Below, piece after piece: positions 37,001 through 50,200 of a stretch of 64,000 nucleotides of DNA. The DNA is taken from assembly GCF_030867095.1 (NCBI RefSeq), contig NC_081827.1, positions 24,061,001-24,125,000 of the forward strand. Reading direction: 5' to 3'. The notes beneath the pieces are model-generated. The model was not told the DNA's origin, did no database searches, and worked only from the letters and a program-made list of their open reading frames with translations. The stretch's first letter is position 1. Every line of letters begins with the position of its first letter. Origin of the DNA: Alligator mississippiensis. Its lineage: Eukaryota; Chordata; Crocodylia; Alligatoridae. The position numbers and the translations under genes are program-made.

Positions 37001-38194
37001 AAAGTAAAACTTTTAAAATATGATGGTGGTAGATTTTTAGGAGTCAGACCAGAAATGACCCAACTTCTCCTTATTGAAAATACACAAATTCTGCTCTAAT
37101 GCCTGAAATCTCTAAAACAGCCTGACATTGTAATTTGGTATTCTTGAAACTTCTCATTACAGGCTTTCAGGCTAGAGCAGCCACAAAATACTGAGAAATT
37201 ACTGGCATTAAGATAATACTTTGATCACTTGTTCCCTCCTGAAAAAGTACATAGCATTACCATTGGCTCCAAAACTTGCTTTGACAAGAAGTTTGGGTTA
37301 GAATAATTGATCTTTATGCATTTTGAATCAGAAGGAAAAATGACTGTTTGGGCTCAGTAATAAAGGTGCAGTAGCAGATCCAGGCATGGGGCAATGGGTG
37401 GGGCTTTGCCCCGCTACTTTGGCTGTGCTGTGCTTGCTCTGGGCTCACTGGTCAGCACAGGCTCCAGCTGGGGCTCTGTGAGTAGGGAACTCTGAGCTTG
37501 CCAGTTGATTAGGCAGGGGCTGTCCAGAGCCTCTGCTTTTTCATGGCTCTGGAGCCCATAGCATGTATGCTGCTACTGTTCATCCTTCCCTTCCCTCCCC
37601 CTTCCTGCTGAATTCAGCAGGGGAAGGGAGTGGACTCTGAGCTCCAAAGCTATACAAAAGCAGGGGCTCTAGAAAGACCTAATGCTGAAAGCTCTTGCGT
37701 GCCCCAGCCAAAGGAGAGGTGTGACTGCAGCACTGCACCCCCTCTGGATCTGGCCATGGAAGGGTGTCCCCTTTGATACTAATTAACACACTTAGCAGTC
37801 TTCTCAGAAAAGCCCCAAATGTGTAATTGCTCAGATTTGCAGGTCAGGATCGACTTGAACAATGGAATCAGAAGCCGATAATTAATTATTTTAATGTATA
37901 TTTTCTACATTTTCCCCCCCAGAGTCATACAATCCATGTGCAAACTAATGGAGGCAAAATAATTGGTCTGGGAAGTCTTCATGGAAATACAGATATTCAT
38001 GTGACAGGGGAGTGTGTAAGTAAAGGAGGCTTTTTTTTCAAAAGTTTGTTAGAATTCTGTTTCAAGCTGTCTGGTGCAAAGTAGGTAAATGCAGAGGAAT
38101 GCTTATGAACAGCAACTTGATCCCAAGCAGCTAATGGGAATGCATCACTGTTACCCTGTGTTCTCCCCATCTGTGCAGTATAACTTGTCACCTA

Positions 38195-38232
<38 letters not shown>

Positions 38233-41200
38233 TCTCCAGGTCAGTGGTTCTCAACCTTTTTAGGCTCAAGGCACCCCTTGGAAAATACCAGCTCTTGGTC
38301 TTCCCTCCTGCCTGCCTTTTTGATAATGGAGAAGTAATACATCAATTTTTGTATAACAAAGAACTCAGAAAGACCACAAGTCAGAATGTTTTTCTATCAC
38401 TCTGGATTCTTATGTGAAATCTCTAGGTTTATCTTATGGATCATGTTTGCACACCTAATAGTGTTAACTAGGGGTGCACTGATAAAGATTTTCTTGGCCA
38501 ATACCGATGGCCGATTATTTACCAGCAATATCGGCTGATACAGATCTGATAGCCAATTTACAAGAATGTAGCCCGGCAGGTTGGAGAGCAGCATCCAGCC
38601 GGTAAGTCTGTGGGGAGGAAGGAGCATGGAGGGGCAGATTGAGGCTCCCACAGTGAGAGAGGTGCTCAGCCAGGGCCGTGAAAGCCACCCTGGGGTGGAG
38701 CTCGAGGTGAAGCCATGGGTGGCTTATCTGGGGGAGGCGGGGAGGAGGGCGCATTTCCCTACCACTGCATGCCCCCCCTCCTCCCTCCCCAGAGGAGGCA
38801 TGGGGGGCATGTGCCCCCTGGATTTGTGCGTGGGGTGAGCATAGGATTTGTGTGTGAGGTGAGGTTGGGGCTAGGGGCTGCACTGGCCTCTTCCCGGTGG
38901 GGGGACTGGGCCAGGGCTGGGCTTGGGGCAGGTGGGGGCAGGCAGGTGGTGGTGGCACTGGGAGGGAGAGCTAAGGAAAATTTTGGGGTGGCTCCATAGC
39001 TGCCCCTCCCAGCACTGCCACTACCTGCCCTGAGCACAGTCCCGGCCCAGTCCCCCCCACTATGAAGAGGCCAGCGCAGCCCGTGGCCCTGAGCCCACAG
39101 CACACAGCCCCCCTAAGCCCACATGCAAATCTGGGAGGGCACGTGACCCCCATGCCTCCCCTGGCGGTATGCACAGCGGATGGGAGCCACCACCCCCTCC
39201 TGTGTCACCAACCAAGCCATCCACAGCTCCACCTCGCTCCTGGGGTCACATTTACCGCCCGGGCTGGGCAGCGCCTGCCCCTGCCTCACTCTCTCCCACA
39301 CTGGGGGCCTCGATCTGCGCCCCCCCCCCCATGCCCCTTCCCTTCCCCTGTCCCTTCCTTCCCACAGACTTAATGGCCAGATGCTGCTCTCCAAGCTGCT
39401 GGGCTGCATTCCTGGCTGCATGCACGCTGTGGCTGTGTGCATGCATGCAGCATTCATTGATGACATCGGCTACACCAACCAAAAAAAGCTGTTTGCCAAT
39501 AATGTTAATTTTCCTTTTATCGGTGCTGATCTGATATACCACCAATATATTGGTGCATCTCTGGTGTTAACATTATGTGGCATCCTGCAGCACCTGAAAG
39601 GCTCTCAAGGCACCCCAGATTGCTACAACCCCCTGGTTGAGAATCACTGCTCTGGGCGCTACTCCAATATGAATACCTTATTTACTTGAATCCAAGATGA
39701 TAACTCTTCATTGTGAATAAGTATATTTTGATATTGGATTTTTTTTTTTTTTTAAAGCTTTTATGGCTATTTGGCAGAATATGAAATGTTTGGTTTGCTA
39801 AGTAAGTGTTATACAAGATTCTAGCAGAACAGGTCAGCTAATGAGTCCCTCCACAATATAGTTTGGATCCTTTTGCCAGTCAGTCTGTATCCTACGTCCA
39901 CCCATGGGATTAGGTACCTAACGCTATGCAACCGAGTTGTAACAAAAAGCATATCCTAGGTTATAGGTAGGCAAGGTTCTTTGAGTAGATATGATATCTT
40001 TTATTAGATGAACCGAGTCGTTGGAAAAAAGTTCTTAGCAAGCTTTTGGGTGCAGTCACCCTTCTTCAGGCATAGGGAGTCTCTGCCGTGTGTGTGTGTG
40101 TAGATTCATAGATGCTAGGGTTGGAAGGGACCTCAACGAATCATTGAATCTGACCACTACAATGTAACAATACAGCTGTGAAATTATTGGGTATAATAAT
40201 TGTTGTGCATAACCTAGGGGAGAGAGATATTACACACGCACGCACACACACATGTGCACACAAAAGTGTTTATATATTTCTGGGAAGTTCAATACAGTGC
40301 TGAATGAGGAGTCTGATGTGGCGTATATTTCTAGTCAAAAAATGTGAGAAGAGTAAACCTGGTTTAAAGTCAAAGAATGTGAGAATAATACATGGCTGTA
40401 TAATTTTAGTAAGAATGTAACGAGCAAACCTGGTTTAAAGTAGAAATAGTTCATTTTTTTTCCCACTAGATGGCACCAAAAGGCAGGCTTCATGCAATTG
40501 TGCCTTGTTTGCTTTCTTTTATGATAAGGGAGATGTTGATCCATTCCTTGGCCCAGATGCTGGGCGATGCTTCAGCAGTGCAAAGAGACTGCGTAACTGC
40601 TCTAACTAAGCAGCTGAGATTTCCTTTGGTTCTGTTAGCGCTATGCATCCCCAGCCTGGCTCTTCAGCACAGAGTCTGTGGAGGAAAGGGTATGAGCAGA
40701 TCTGCCCTGATCCTTCCTTGGCTGGTGTAGTGGTTCCTTTTGGGGCTAATTATTAGTTAGTTCTAAGGCTCCTGACAGACTCAGCCTGGAGGAGCATGTC
40801 ATAGAATCATAGAAGTAGGGTCGGAAGGGACCTCGTAGATTTTCAAGTCCGACCCCTCTGCCTGGGCAGGAGGAAAACTGGGTTCAAATGACCCCAGTCA
40901 GGTAGTCATCAAGCCTCTTCTTAAAGACCCCCAGGGTAGGAGCCAGCACCACTTCCCTTGGAAGTTGGTTCCAGATCCTAGCCATCCTAACTGTGAAATA
41001 GTTCTTACAGATGTCTGATCTAAACCTACTCTCCAACAACTTGTGGCTGTTGTTCCTTGTTATCCCGGGGGGCACTAGGGGAAACAAGGTCTCCCCCAAA
41101 CCCTTCTGGTCCCCCCTAGTGAGTTTATAGACGGTCACCAGGTCCCGCCTCAGCCTTCTCTTGTGAAGGCTGAACAGGTTCAGGTCCCGTAGCCTCTCAT

Positions 41201-44200
41201 TGTAGGGTCTGCCCTGCTGTCCCCGGATCATGCGGATGGCCCTCCTCTGGACCCTGTCAATATTGTCCACATCCCTCTTGAAGTGGGGTGCCCAGAACTG
41301 GACACAGTACTCCAGCTGTGGCCTGACCAGTGTCATGTAGAGGGGGAGGATCACCTCCTTGGCCCTACTTGAGATGCACCTGTGGATGCATGATAGGGTC
41401 TGGTTGGCCCTGCCAACCATGACCTCGCATTGTCAACCCATGTTCATCTTGGAGTCAGTAATGACTCCAAGATCCCTTTCTGCCTCTGTGCTCTCAAGAA
41501 GGGAGTTTCCCATCTTATAAGTGTGCTGCTGGTTACTACTGCCCAAGTGCAGCACCCTGCACTTGTCAGTATTTAAACGCATCCTGTTTTTGTTAGCCCA
41601 CCCCTGCAACCTATCCAGGTCTTGCTGTAGTCTTTCCCTTCCTACTAGCGTGCCCACCTCACCCCAAATTTTGGTATCATCAGCAAATTTAAACAGGTTG
41701 CTTTTCACCCTATCGTCCACATTGCTGATAAAGAAATTGAACAGCTTGGGCCCAAGGACCGAGCCCTGCGGGATTCCGCTGCCCACTTCCCCCCAGGTCG
41801 AATATGACCCGTCCACCACCACCCTCTGAGTACAACCCTTCAGCCAATTTACAATCCATCTGACTGTGTAGACATCAATGCCACAGTCACCTAGTTTTTT
41901 AATGAGGATGGGGTGGTCGACAGTGTCAAAGGCCTTGTTGAAGTCCAGAAAGACTACATCCACGGCAACACCTGCATCCAGTGCTTTTATGACCTGATCG
42001 TAAAAGGCAATCAGGTTGGTCTGACATGACCTGCCCCTAATGAAACCGTGCTGGTTGCCCTTGAGCATCATCTCCGATGCCGGCCCATCACAGATGTGCT
42101 CCTTGATGATCTTCTCAAAGAGCTTCCCCAGATTGAGGTAAGACTGACGGGCCTATAGTTGCCTGGGTCCTCCCTCTTCCCTTTTTTAAAGATGGGGACC
42201 ACATTGGCTATCTTCCAATCATCTGGCACCTGGCCCGAGCACCACGAGAGCTCGTAAAGTGTCATCTTGGCGTGCCCCCTCACTCCTGCATGTTTCTCTC
42301 TAGAACTCGCCTTTGTTAGATCCAGGAATTGGCCCATTTATTTGTTCTTTTCTAATAAGATTGATCATGGTATAGGGGAGTCTATATCAAAACAGACTGT
42401 CTTGTTCTGCAACTTACCAGTTTGGCTTTTCTCATTTACATTGGCATAAATTTAAGTTTAACGCAACTAAGGTATTTGTTATGATTTACTCTGTTACAGT
42501 AATGAGATTTGCATTGGTTTTACTCCAAGCAGATTTTGTGTATGGAGTTATGATTCTGACTCTATATTGCCCTAGAAAAATCAGATCTACTGGTGTTTTA
42601 TTTGACACTTGTAAAATTAGCGTAAGTGGACAGGCTGCCTAAAAGTACCCTGACATAATTAAAGCATATTAATGTCAGAAACATGTTTTAAAATGTTAGC
42701 ATATATGTGCACTTAAAATGTGTATTTGAAACAATAAAACATACAAATAAACTTAATACAACTTTTAATATCTGGCAACATATTTTTCCAAATGTACAGT
42801 AATTTTATGGTGTTAAGAAAGATTACTGGGTCAGTGTATGCTTTCATAGCTGTGTAAATCCATAATAATTTGACTGAGGTCAGTCATGGTCCTGTGGATT
42901 TGCATTGGCACTGGGAATAGAATTTGATTTGTAATGCCTATCTTCCAAGTTAAATTTCTTATTGCAATAGTTGGACAGCCAGTTTTTAGAGTGTGATACT
43001 TATCTTTTGTCAATTACAGCTTTTGTTAGTAATTAGGGTGCATTACATCTACCATGTGTGCTAGTATGAGACTTTTGTTCTGTCAGTTACAATCATTATT
43101 ATGTATTTAAGGGTCTGTCAGCATTTTCATTGCAAACCAGGGTTGTCAGGGAATTATAGATGTGCTCTATAACTTCTTCGGGACTGAAATGGAATGTCCA
43201 AGATTTCAACCAGAGAGGGAGCTGCTTTAAAAAAAAAAAAAAAATTAAAGAAAAATAATAATGAAGGTGTTAAATGAGAGAAAGCAAAATTAGAATGCTT
43301 GCTTTTCTCTTTTTTTAACTGCAATTTACCTTACCAAATGTCATGAAAACTTATCCAAGCACAAAATCTATTAGTTTCTATTTACCATGATGATTACAAA
43401 TTAATAATATTCTACTTGCCCTGTAAAGAACAGAAATGATCCTGGGCACATGGACAGTTTTAGAGTTGAAGTAATGCACACTTATGGGAGAAAAGGAATT
43501 CCTGAGACATATATACAGATTGACTGGCAAAAGCATCCAAACTATACCATGGGGGAACTCGTTAGCTGATCTTGTATAATACTTAGTTAACTAACCAAGC
43601 ATCTCATATTCTCCCAAACAGCTGTAAATGCTAACAAAAACAGAGAAAAATATATCCACCCACAGTGAAAAGCTCTCTTTGCCCATTTTCTCCTGTTATT
43701 TAGGCCATGTCCTAAACTTAGGGCATGTCACATCTCTCAATGCTGTTGTTCTGGCCTCTCTGTGTATTCAGGAAAGTAGCTCTGCTGCAGTGTATATTTG
43801 GGCTTCATCCGCTCTTTGTGTTACGTTCCTAACATGTTGCTGCCTCTATTTTCAGCTCCACTGATGGTAGCAGAAGGGCTAATACATGTGATGAAGGTTT
43901 TCAAAGCAGTTAGATAGTCAGCCTCTCTCTGCTTTCAGTGGGAACTGAAGATCTAACTGGGAGTTGGGCTTTTTGGAAACCCCTTAACTTAAAAAACATG
44001 TGGACTCTGGAGCACAGTTCTGAGGGGAATGTTTGACTATGTACAACTTCTACAGCTGTGGAATTGCTGAATGCCTGTCACCCTGACTGTGACAGAGTGG
44101 GCTGACTTGAAACGAAAACATAGAGAATCATAGAGAAATACAGTGGGAAGGGAACTCCAGACATTTAGTCCAGCCAACTGACTGAGACAGGATCCTCTCT

Positions 44201-47200
44201 ATCCAAACCATGCTATACAGATCCATTGTCTAATCTTTTAACAAAACTACAGAGTCAACCCTAATACAAAACCCAAGACATAACAACCTAACCTGCCACA
44301 GGGGGACTGCCAACGTCCTGCTGCTGCAAAGGTAGTTAATATAAGCTCAGGAGGTCCCAGGAAAAGGGCCACTACAGAGGAAGGGAAAACTCCCCTAAGT
44401 CCATACCAGTCTGCCCATGGGGTAAAAATCTTTCCTAACTTGAAATATGGCAATCAGTCTGCCTCTGAACAGAGGGTAAGACCCTCTAGCCAGGAGCCTC
44501 TGGGTTTTAGTTCCACCAGAAATATAGACCCAGCTCAGTCAAAATCCCCAAGCTTGGCTGCAGCCAATACCCAATGCCTCTGAGAGAGATTAAAAAAAAA
44601 CACCAAAAAAACCCAAAAACAAAATAAAAAAAACTGAGACATGGAGCAGCTGGGGGAGTGGGGAGGCAGGGGAACCAGCTCTTCTTAAACATCTCCAGTG
44701 ATGGAGGTTCTACAGCTCGCCATGGCTGTCTGCTCCTATGCTTTACTGTTCCAACACTGAAAAAGCTTTTCCTGATATCCAATATAAACCCACTTTGCTG
44801 CAATTTCACACCTTCGATCCATGTCTTCTCTGCAGCACAAGAGAAAATGTGTTTTCCCTATTCTTTATTGCAGCCCTTCATGTATTTGAAGACTGCTGTC
44901 GTGTCCCCTCTTAAGTGTCTTTTCCACAAACTGAACTTGCTTTCCAAGTTCTTTATCATTTTTATCAACTGCTTCTGGGCCTTCTCTTTTTTAAAACATG
45001 AAACCCAAAACTGCACACGATGCTCTAGATGAAGCTTAAGCAGTGCCAAGAGGCGCTGTCACCTCCCATGTCTTGTACCTAATGCTTCTGTTGGTGCATT
45101 CCAAAACCATATTCATTCTGTGTAGCTACATCACACTGTAGACTCATAATGAGTCTGTGATCTACTAAGACTCCCACATCCTTCTCCATAGTGCTGCCAT
45201 CCAGCCAGGTGTCACTGGTTTTGTACTTTGTGTTTTATGATTTTTCTTCTTGAGTTGTAATGCATTGCATTTGTCAGTATTGAACTTCATCCTGTTAGCT
45301 CCAGCCCAGCTTTCCAATCTCTTAAGATCCTTCTGAATACCAGTCCCATCCTCCAGTATACAAATAATTAATAAATACATTAAACCCCTGTGAAAATCTA
45401 CTCAAAACCTTGTGCCATCCTGATATGGATCCATTTATAATAAACCTTTGCTTGTGGCTGTTTAGTCAGTTGTCTATCTACTTCATAGTACTTTTGTTCA
45501 GCCCACATTTCTCTAAATTTTTTATAAGAAGGTCATGTAGGACTTTGTTAAAAGCCTTTCTCAAGTCCAGATGCATGTCTGTAGCATTCCCTTCATTTGC
45601 CCAAGTAGTTACTTTGTCAAAGATGGAGATCAAGTTTGTTTGACACAATCTATTTTGCGTATACCCATGCTGCCTGCTTGTGAACAGTCTTTCCTCCTCC
45701 AGATTTTTACAAATGTTTTAAAGAAGGGCACTGTGTTGGTCCTTTTTCAGTCCTCTGGTACCTTGCCCATCTTGCACAACTTCATAAATATCATTGTCAA
45801 GGACTCCAAGATCTCCTGTGTGAGTTCCTTCAGTACCCTGGGATGAAGTTCATCTGGCCCTGCTGACGTGAGTTCATGGGGACCTGTGAAGAAGCGAGTG
45901 TGAGTGAGACAGAACAGAGCGGAGAATGCCGCTTCTGGAGCTGCTGCTGTTTGAAGATAGAAGCTCTGAGAGAGCAGGGGAGCAGCGGGTCATGAGGCTT
46001 GAGAAAACTGAGAGAGAGAAGAGAAGAGTCTGTGAAAGAAAAAAGAATATCGAGGGACCCATCAACAGAACTGAGGAGGCTAGGTAAATTTTGTTTGATT
46101 TCTGAGGGAACGAGGGGCAGATTCACAGGAAGACTTGGCGTGGGAGCAGTGGGGCTGCAGCGGGGAGAGGAAAAAAAAAAAGAAAAAAGGAACTTATCCG
46201 ATTCTAATACTGTGAACAAAAACAAAACAAAGAAAAGGATTTATATCTTAAACTCTTTGTGTATATTAAAAGATCTTTTTTATCATTGAGAAGGTCCAAG
46301 ATTAGAAGTAGAATAGGGGTTTGGTTGATGAGTCCTCCATCAGCATAAATAAACGGATTTATGTAGGGAGATCTGAAGAAAGAAGATCTCTTTTAAAGTT
46401 AAGAGACACTGCACAAAATAAAAGAAGGAGAATTCTAGGAGTAAATTCATTAATACTAAGTTCAGTTAATTTATGTTTTTGTTTAAAAAGTAACATAGTC
46501 TAAGTGACAAGTTACAAAGTTAAGACTTTAAGAGATACTGGAAAGACATGCACATACCTTCTTTTGTCTGACTGTGTAGGATTTGAACAAATGTAAAAGG
46601 AAAATAAAGAAAAACAATTGGTCTTAACCAAACAGTGATTGAATATCTAACTTTCGTCTACAAGAGTAAGTGCATCAAATGAGCTATACAACCCATATGC
46701 AAGCCCCATTAAAAGATTGTGGTAGAAGAAAACTAAAGGAATAAATAACGCTAATAACATCTAAAATTAATATTGATAATAATAACATCAAAGATGTGGC
46801 AGACGAGAAAGTCGGGACATACTGCCAGCTCATAAAATAGCAGTAAGAACAGGAAAGGGTATGATAAGCAATCATGACAGGACTCATCAGAAGCTCACTG
46901 ATTGTTTCTCTTGTTATTTCCTCGCTCAGCTTGTCCCCTTCCTTATCCAAATACTATTTGTTAAGCATCTGGTTGCAGTTTGCCTCAGTCTTCACAAAGT
47001 AGCTATTGAGTAGCTCTGCTGTCTTTGCATCTTCTGTTAAGAGTTCTCTCTGGCTGTTGAACAGTGGACCCACAGGTTTCTTTGTTTTTCATTTTAGCTA
47101 CCATACTTACAGAACCTCTTCTTGTTGTCTTTAATCTGCAACACCAGGTATAGCTCTTTCTTTCTTTGCCATCCTGATTTTTGTTGCTGCCCATTCTTGC

Positions 47201-50200
47201 TACTTCCTAGTAGGCTTTCTTAGTGACCTGCCTATTTTCCCATTGCCTGCATGCTTTCCTTTTGCATTTGAGGCATCTCAGAAGCTCCTTGTACTGCCAG
47301 TCTCTTGCCTGTTCTTCCTGTGCTTCCATTGTGTCTGAATAGTTTCTTGTTGGGCTTCTACTACTGTAATGTTTAGAAGCTCCCAGATCATGGGCATGTT
47401 TATCCTTCAGTCTGTCTTCCCATGACACTGTACCTATTAACTATTTGAGTCGGTTGAAATCCACCTTTCTGAAATCTAGCATTCTAGTTTTGTTGACTTC
47501 ATGCCTTCCTTATCTTAGGATCTGGAATTCTATATCATGATCCCTTCCTCCTGAGTTACCCATTGTTTTCATGTCCTCCGTTAATTTTTCCCTGATCAGG
47601 TCAGGATAAGATCCCTAATAGATCATCCCCTAGTTGCATCCTCAACCTTCTGGAACAGAAATTTGTTGTCCACACAATTTAGGTGCCAGCTCAACATTTT
47701 ACATTTGGCTGTATTGTTCTTCCAGCAGATGTCTGGAAAATTCAAGTCTCCCATGAGTACCATCTCATACCTTTTGGGTAATTTTGTCATCTCCTTGAAG
47801 AATGCCTTACTCACCTCCTTTTCCTGACTTGGTGACCTATAATAAATTCCAACCATTACATTGTTGCATCTTTCACCTTTTATCTTCACCAAAATGCATT
47901 CTCCTCTGCTGTCTTCTTCCTCCTGAACCAGGGAACAGGTGTATGTATTTTTGGCACACCACCTTTTCTTCCAGCCCTGCCCTTCCACAACAAAGTGTAA
48001 CCCTCAATGTTGACACTTAGTCATGAGAACTGTCCCACCAGGTCTCTGCAATACCAATTGGATCATAGCTTTTTTTCCACAGACTGCAGCTTCCAGCTCA
48101 TCTCGTTTATTTCTCTTACTTTTGTATTTGTATACATTCATCAGACATATTTTGCATTTCAACCTATGCACTTCCCTTTTTCTGCCACTTATTGGTGTTC
48201 TGTGGCTTTCTGGCCCTTTCTCAGAGTTGAGCTGCTTCTTCCAGTCTTTCCCCTCTGGTTTGTTTCCTCTGTTGCTGGAGGGTTTTGTTCACCAACCCCC
48301 ACAGAATCTAGTTTAAAACCCTCCTTGCTAGGTTGGCCAGGTGATGCCCAAAGATGTTCCTTTTAGTTCTGGTCCGATGGATAACATCTGCCCATTGTCA
48401 AAGAATCTAAAGCCCTCACGCCAACTCTAGTGTCCCAGCCACATGGTTACTTCCATGATGCAGTGGTCTTTGCCTGGGCCTTTGCCTCCCATGGGGAGGA
48501 TTGATGAGGACACCACTTGTGCTCAAAGCCCCTTAACCCCCCTGCCGAGACTTGCCAACCCCTTGTAAGTCACCTCTTTTCTCCTCTGTGTTGTTTGTGG
48601 CAGTATCATTGGTGCCTATATGGAAAAACAGGAAAGAGTACTGGTCTGAGAAATGGATGAGCATTGGCAGGCTTTCTGTGACATCCTGAATTTAGGTTCC
48701 ATGCAGAAAGCACACCTCCTGGGACCCCAAATCTGGATGATATATTTGGGCCTCTGTTTCCTGCAGAAAGTCACTCACCACCACCACTTTTCTCTTCCTT
48801 CTTGGTACAGTGGTCCTAGCTCCCCATCTCTGGGGCCCTGAATGTCCTGCTCTCTAGACTGCTGAGTCTTCTGCATCATGCCTGTTGGTGTCCTTTGCTC
48901 TGCCTTTTCCTCAGCTGTTCCACTGCAGAATCCTTGAAAGATGTTGCGGACTTCAATCATGTAAATATTCTTTAATATGGTGGTGGATCTTATTGTTATC
49001 TGAGGCCTACTTTGGGTACAAAACTATAGTGCAGAATTCTGGGTTGCACCTCTAAAGCTTAAGTTTAACCTGTGCCCTCCTGATTGTGGATTGCTCTGCA
49101 GCCTAGAGAGGACCTCAAATTAGATGGCCCTTGGGGCTGAGTTATGCTAAGGCAGCTCTCAGGTCATTCTTTGGGATCGTGGCATTTTTGTCTGAAATCT
49201 GCAGTGCTTTGTTTTGCCATTGTCAGCATGCCCTGTGGGCCTAGGGCAATGGTACGCTCGGGGGATAGTTTTACAACTGTCTTCTACTATGCCTGTGCTA
49301 GGGAATGTTTCCCTTCACCAGCCAGGGATAGGGCTTTTTAATATTCTTTTTGTGCTATTTTGGCCTTTTTTCCATAGTATAAAAGGGCCAGCACAGGGGT
49401 AAGACTCTCATTCACAAATTGTTAGCTGCCCAAATTTCACACACCAGAAGATGAGGGTGAAAGCTTCTTTTCTTTAGACTTGCATATGCTTTTTATTTAT
49501 CATTGGTAGATCTTCATATTAATAAGAACTTTTTTACAGCAGATGCTACAGAGGTCATTAGCGTTAGAATTGGCAACAGACTGATTTTTTTTTTTCTTAT
49601 GAACTTGTTCATTTTATAAGGTGGCAATAAAATTAAAATGCCAAAATGGATTTTAAGATGAGCTGATGTAAGACACAATTTATGCTGCAGGGCTCTAAAT
49701 CTTTTCATACCGTGGATAAGGACTTTGAAATATGTTTCATTAAGGAAAAGGCAGAGCTGGCAGATTAAACACATATTGAATAAGACTTGAACTCGAATTG
49801 TTGTATGATTACACAATTCAAATCAAGCTGAACAGAAAAAGACCAGAATTCAGTTCTTATGGTAATGTGCTCATTATGTATGGATCCAGTTCAATCATAA
49901 CTTTGGCTGTTTGCACAAAAGCCCTGTTTTATTGGCCCCTGCCCTGCATCCAGCCCCTCTATCCAAAATGCTATCCTCCGACTCCTTTCTTTCCATCCCT
50001 CTTAGATTCAGATCCCTCATGCTCACCTTCAGAGTTCTACTTAGCTTCAGGTCCTGGCTGATGACTTGGGTTTCTGGGTGCTCTCAAACAGTAGTCACAC
50101 TCAGCTTTGTGTTTTATCACAAATTTTCACGTAAGTAATTCTCACAAAGTTAGCCAGTGGCTGATCCAGTAGCATGGTATTGGAGTTCTGCTACCTTTGT

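Larger units (their letters stand above)
27280..37922 (+). other. FAM185A: FAM185A intron 2
   Basis: This 10.6-kb intron contains the RTE-like RT fragment, a hAT copy, a MIR/L3-like stretch, a possible retrocopy tail, the 34.36-35.5 kb element and the 37.37-kb element. Nothing is recognisable in 28930-30600, 31960-34350 and 35520-37360, apart from a duplicated segment CACAGCTACAACAGGGCA at about 29230-29270. Confidence 0.9.
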
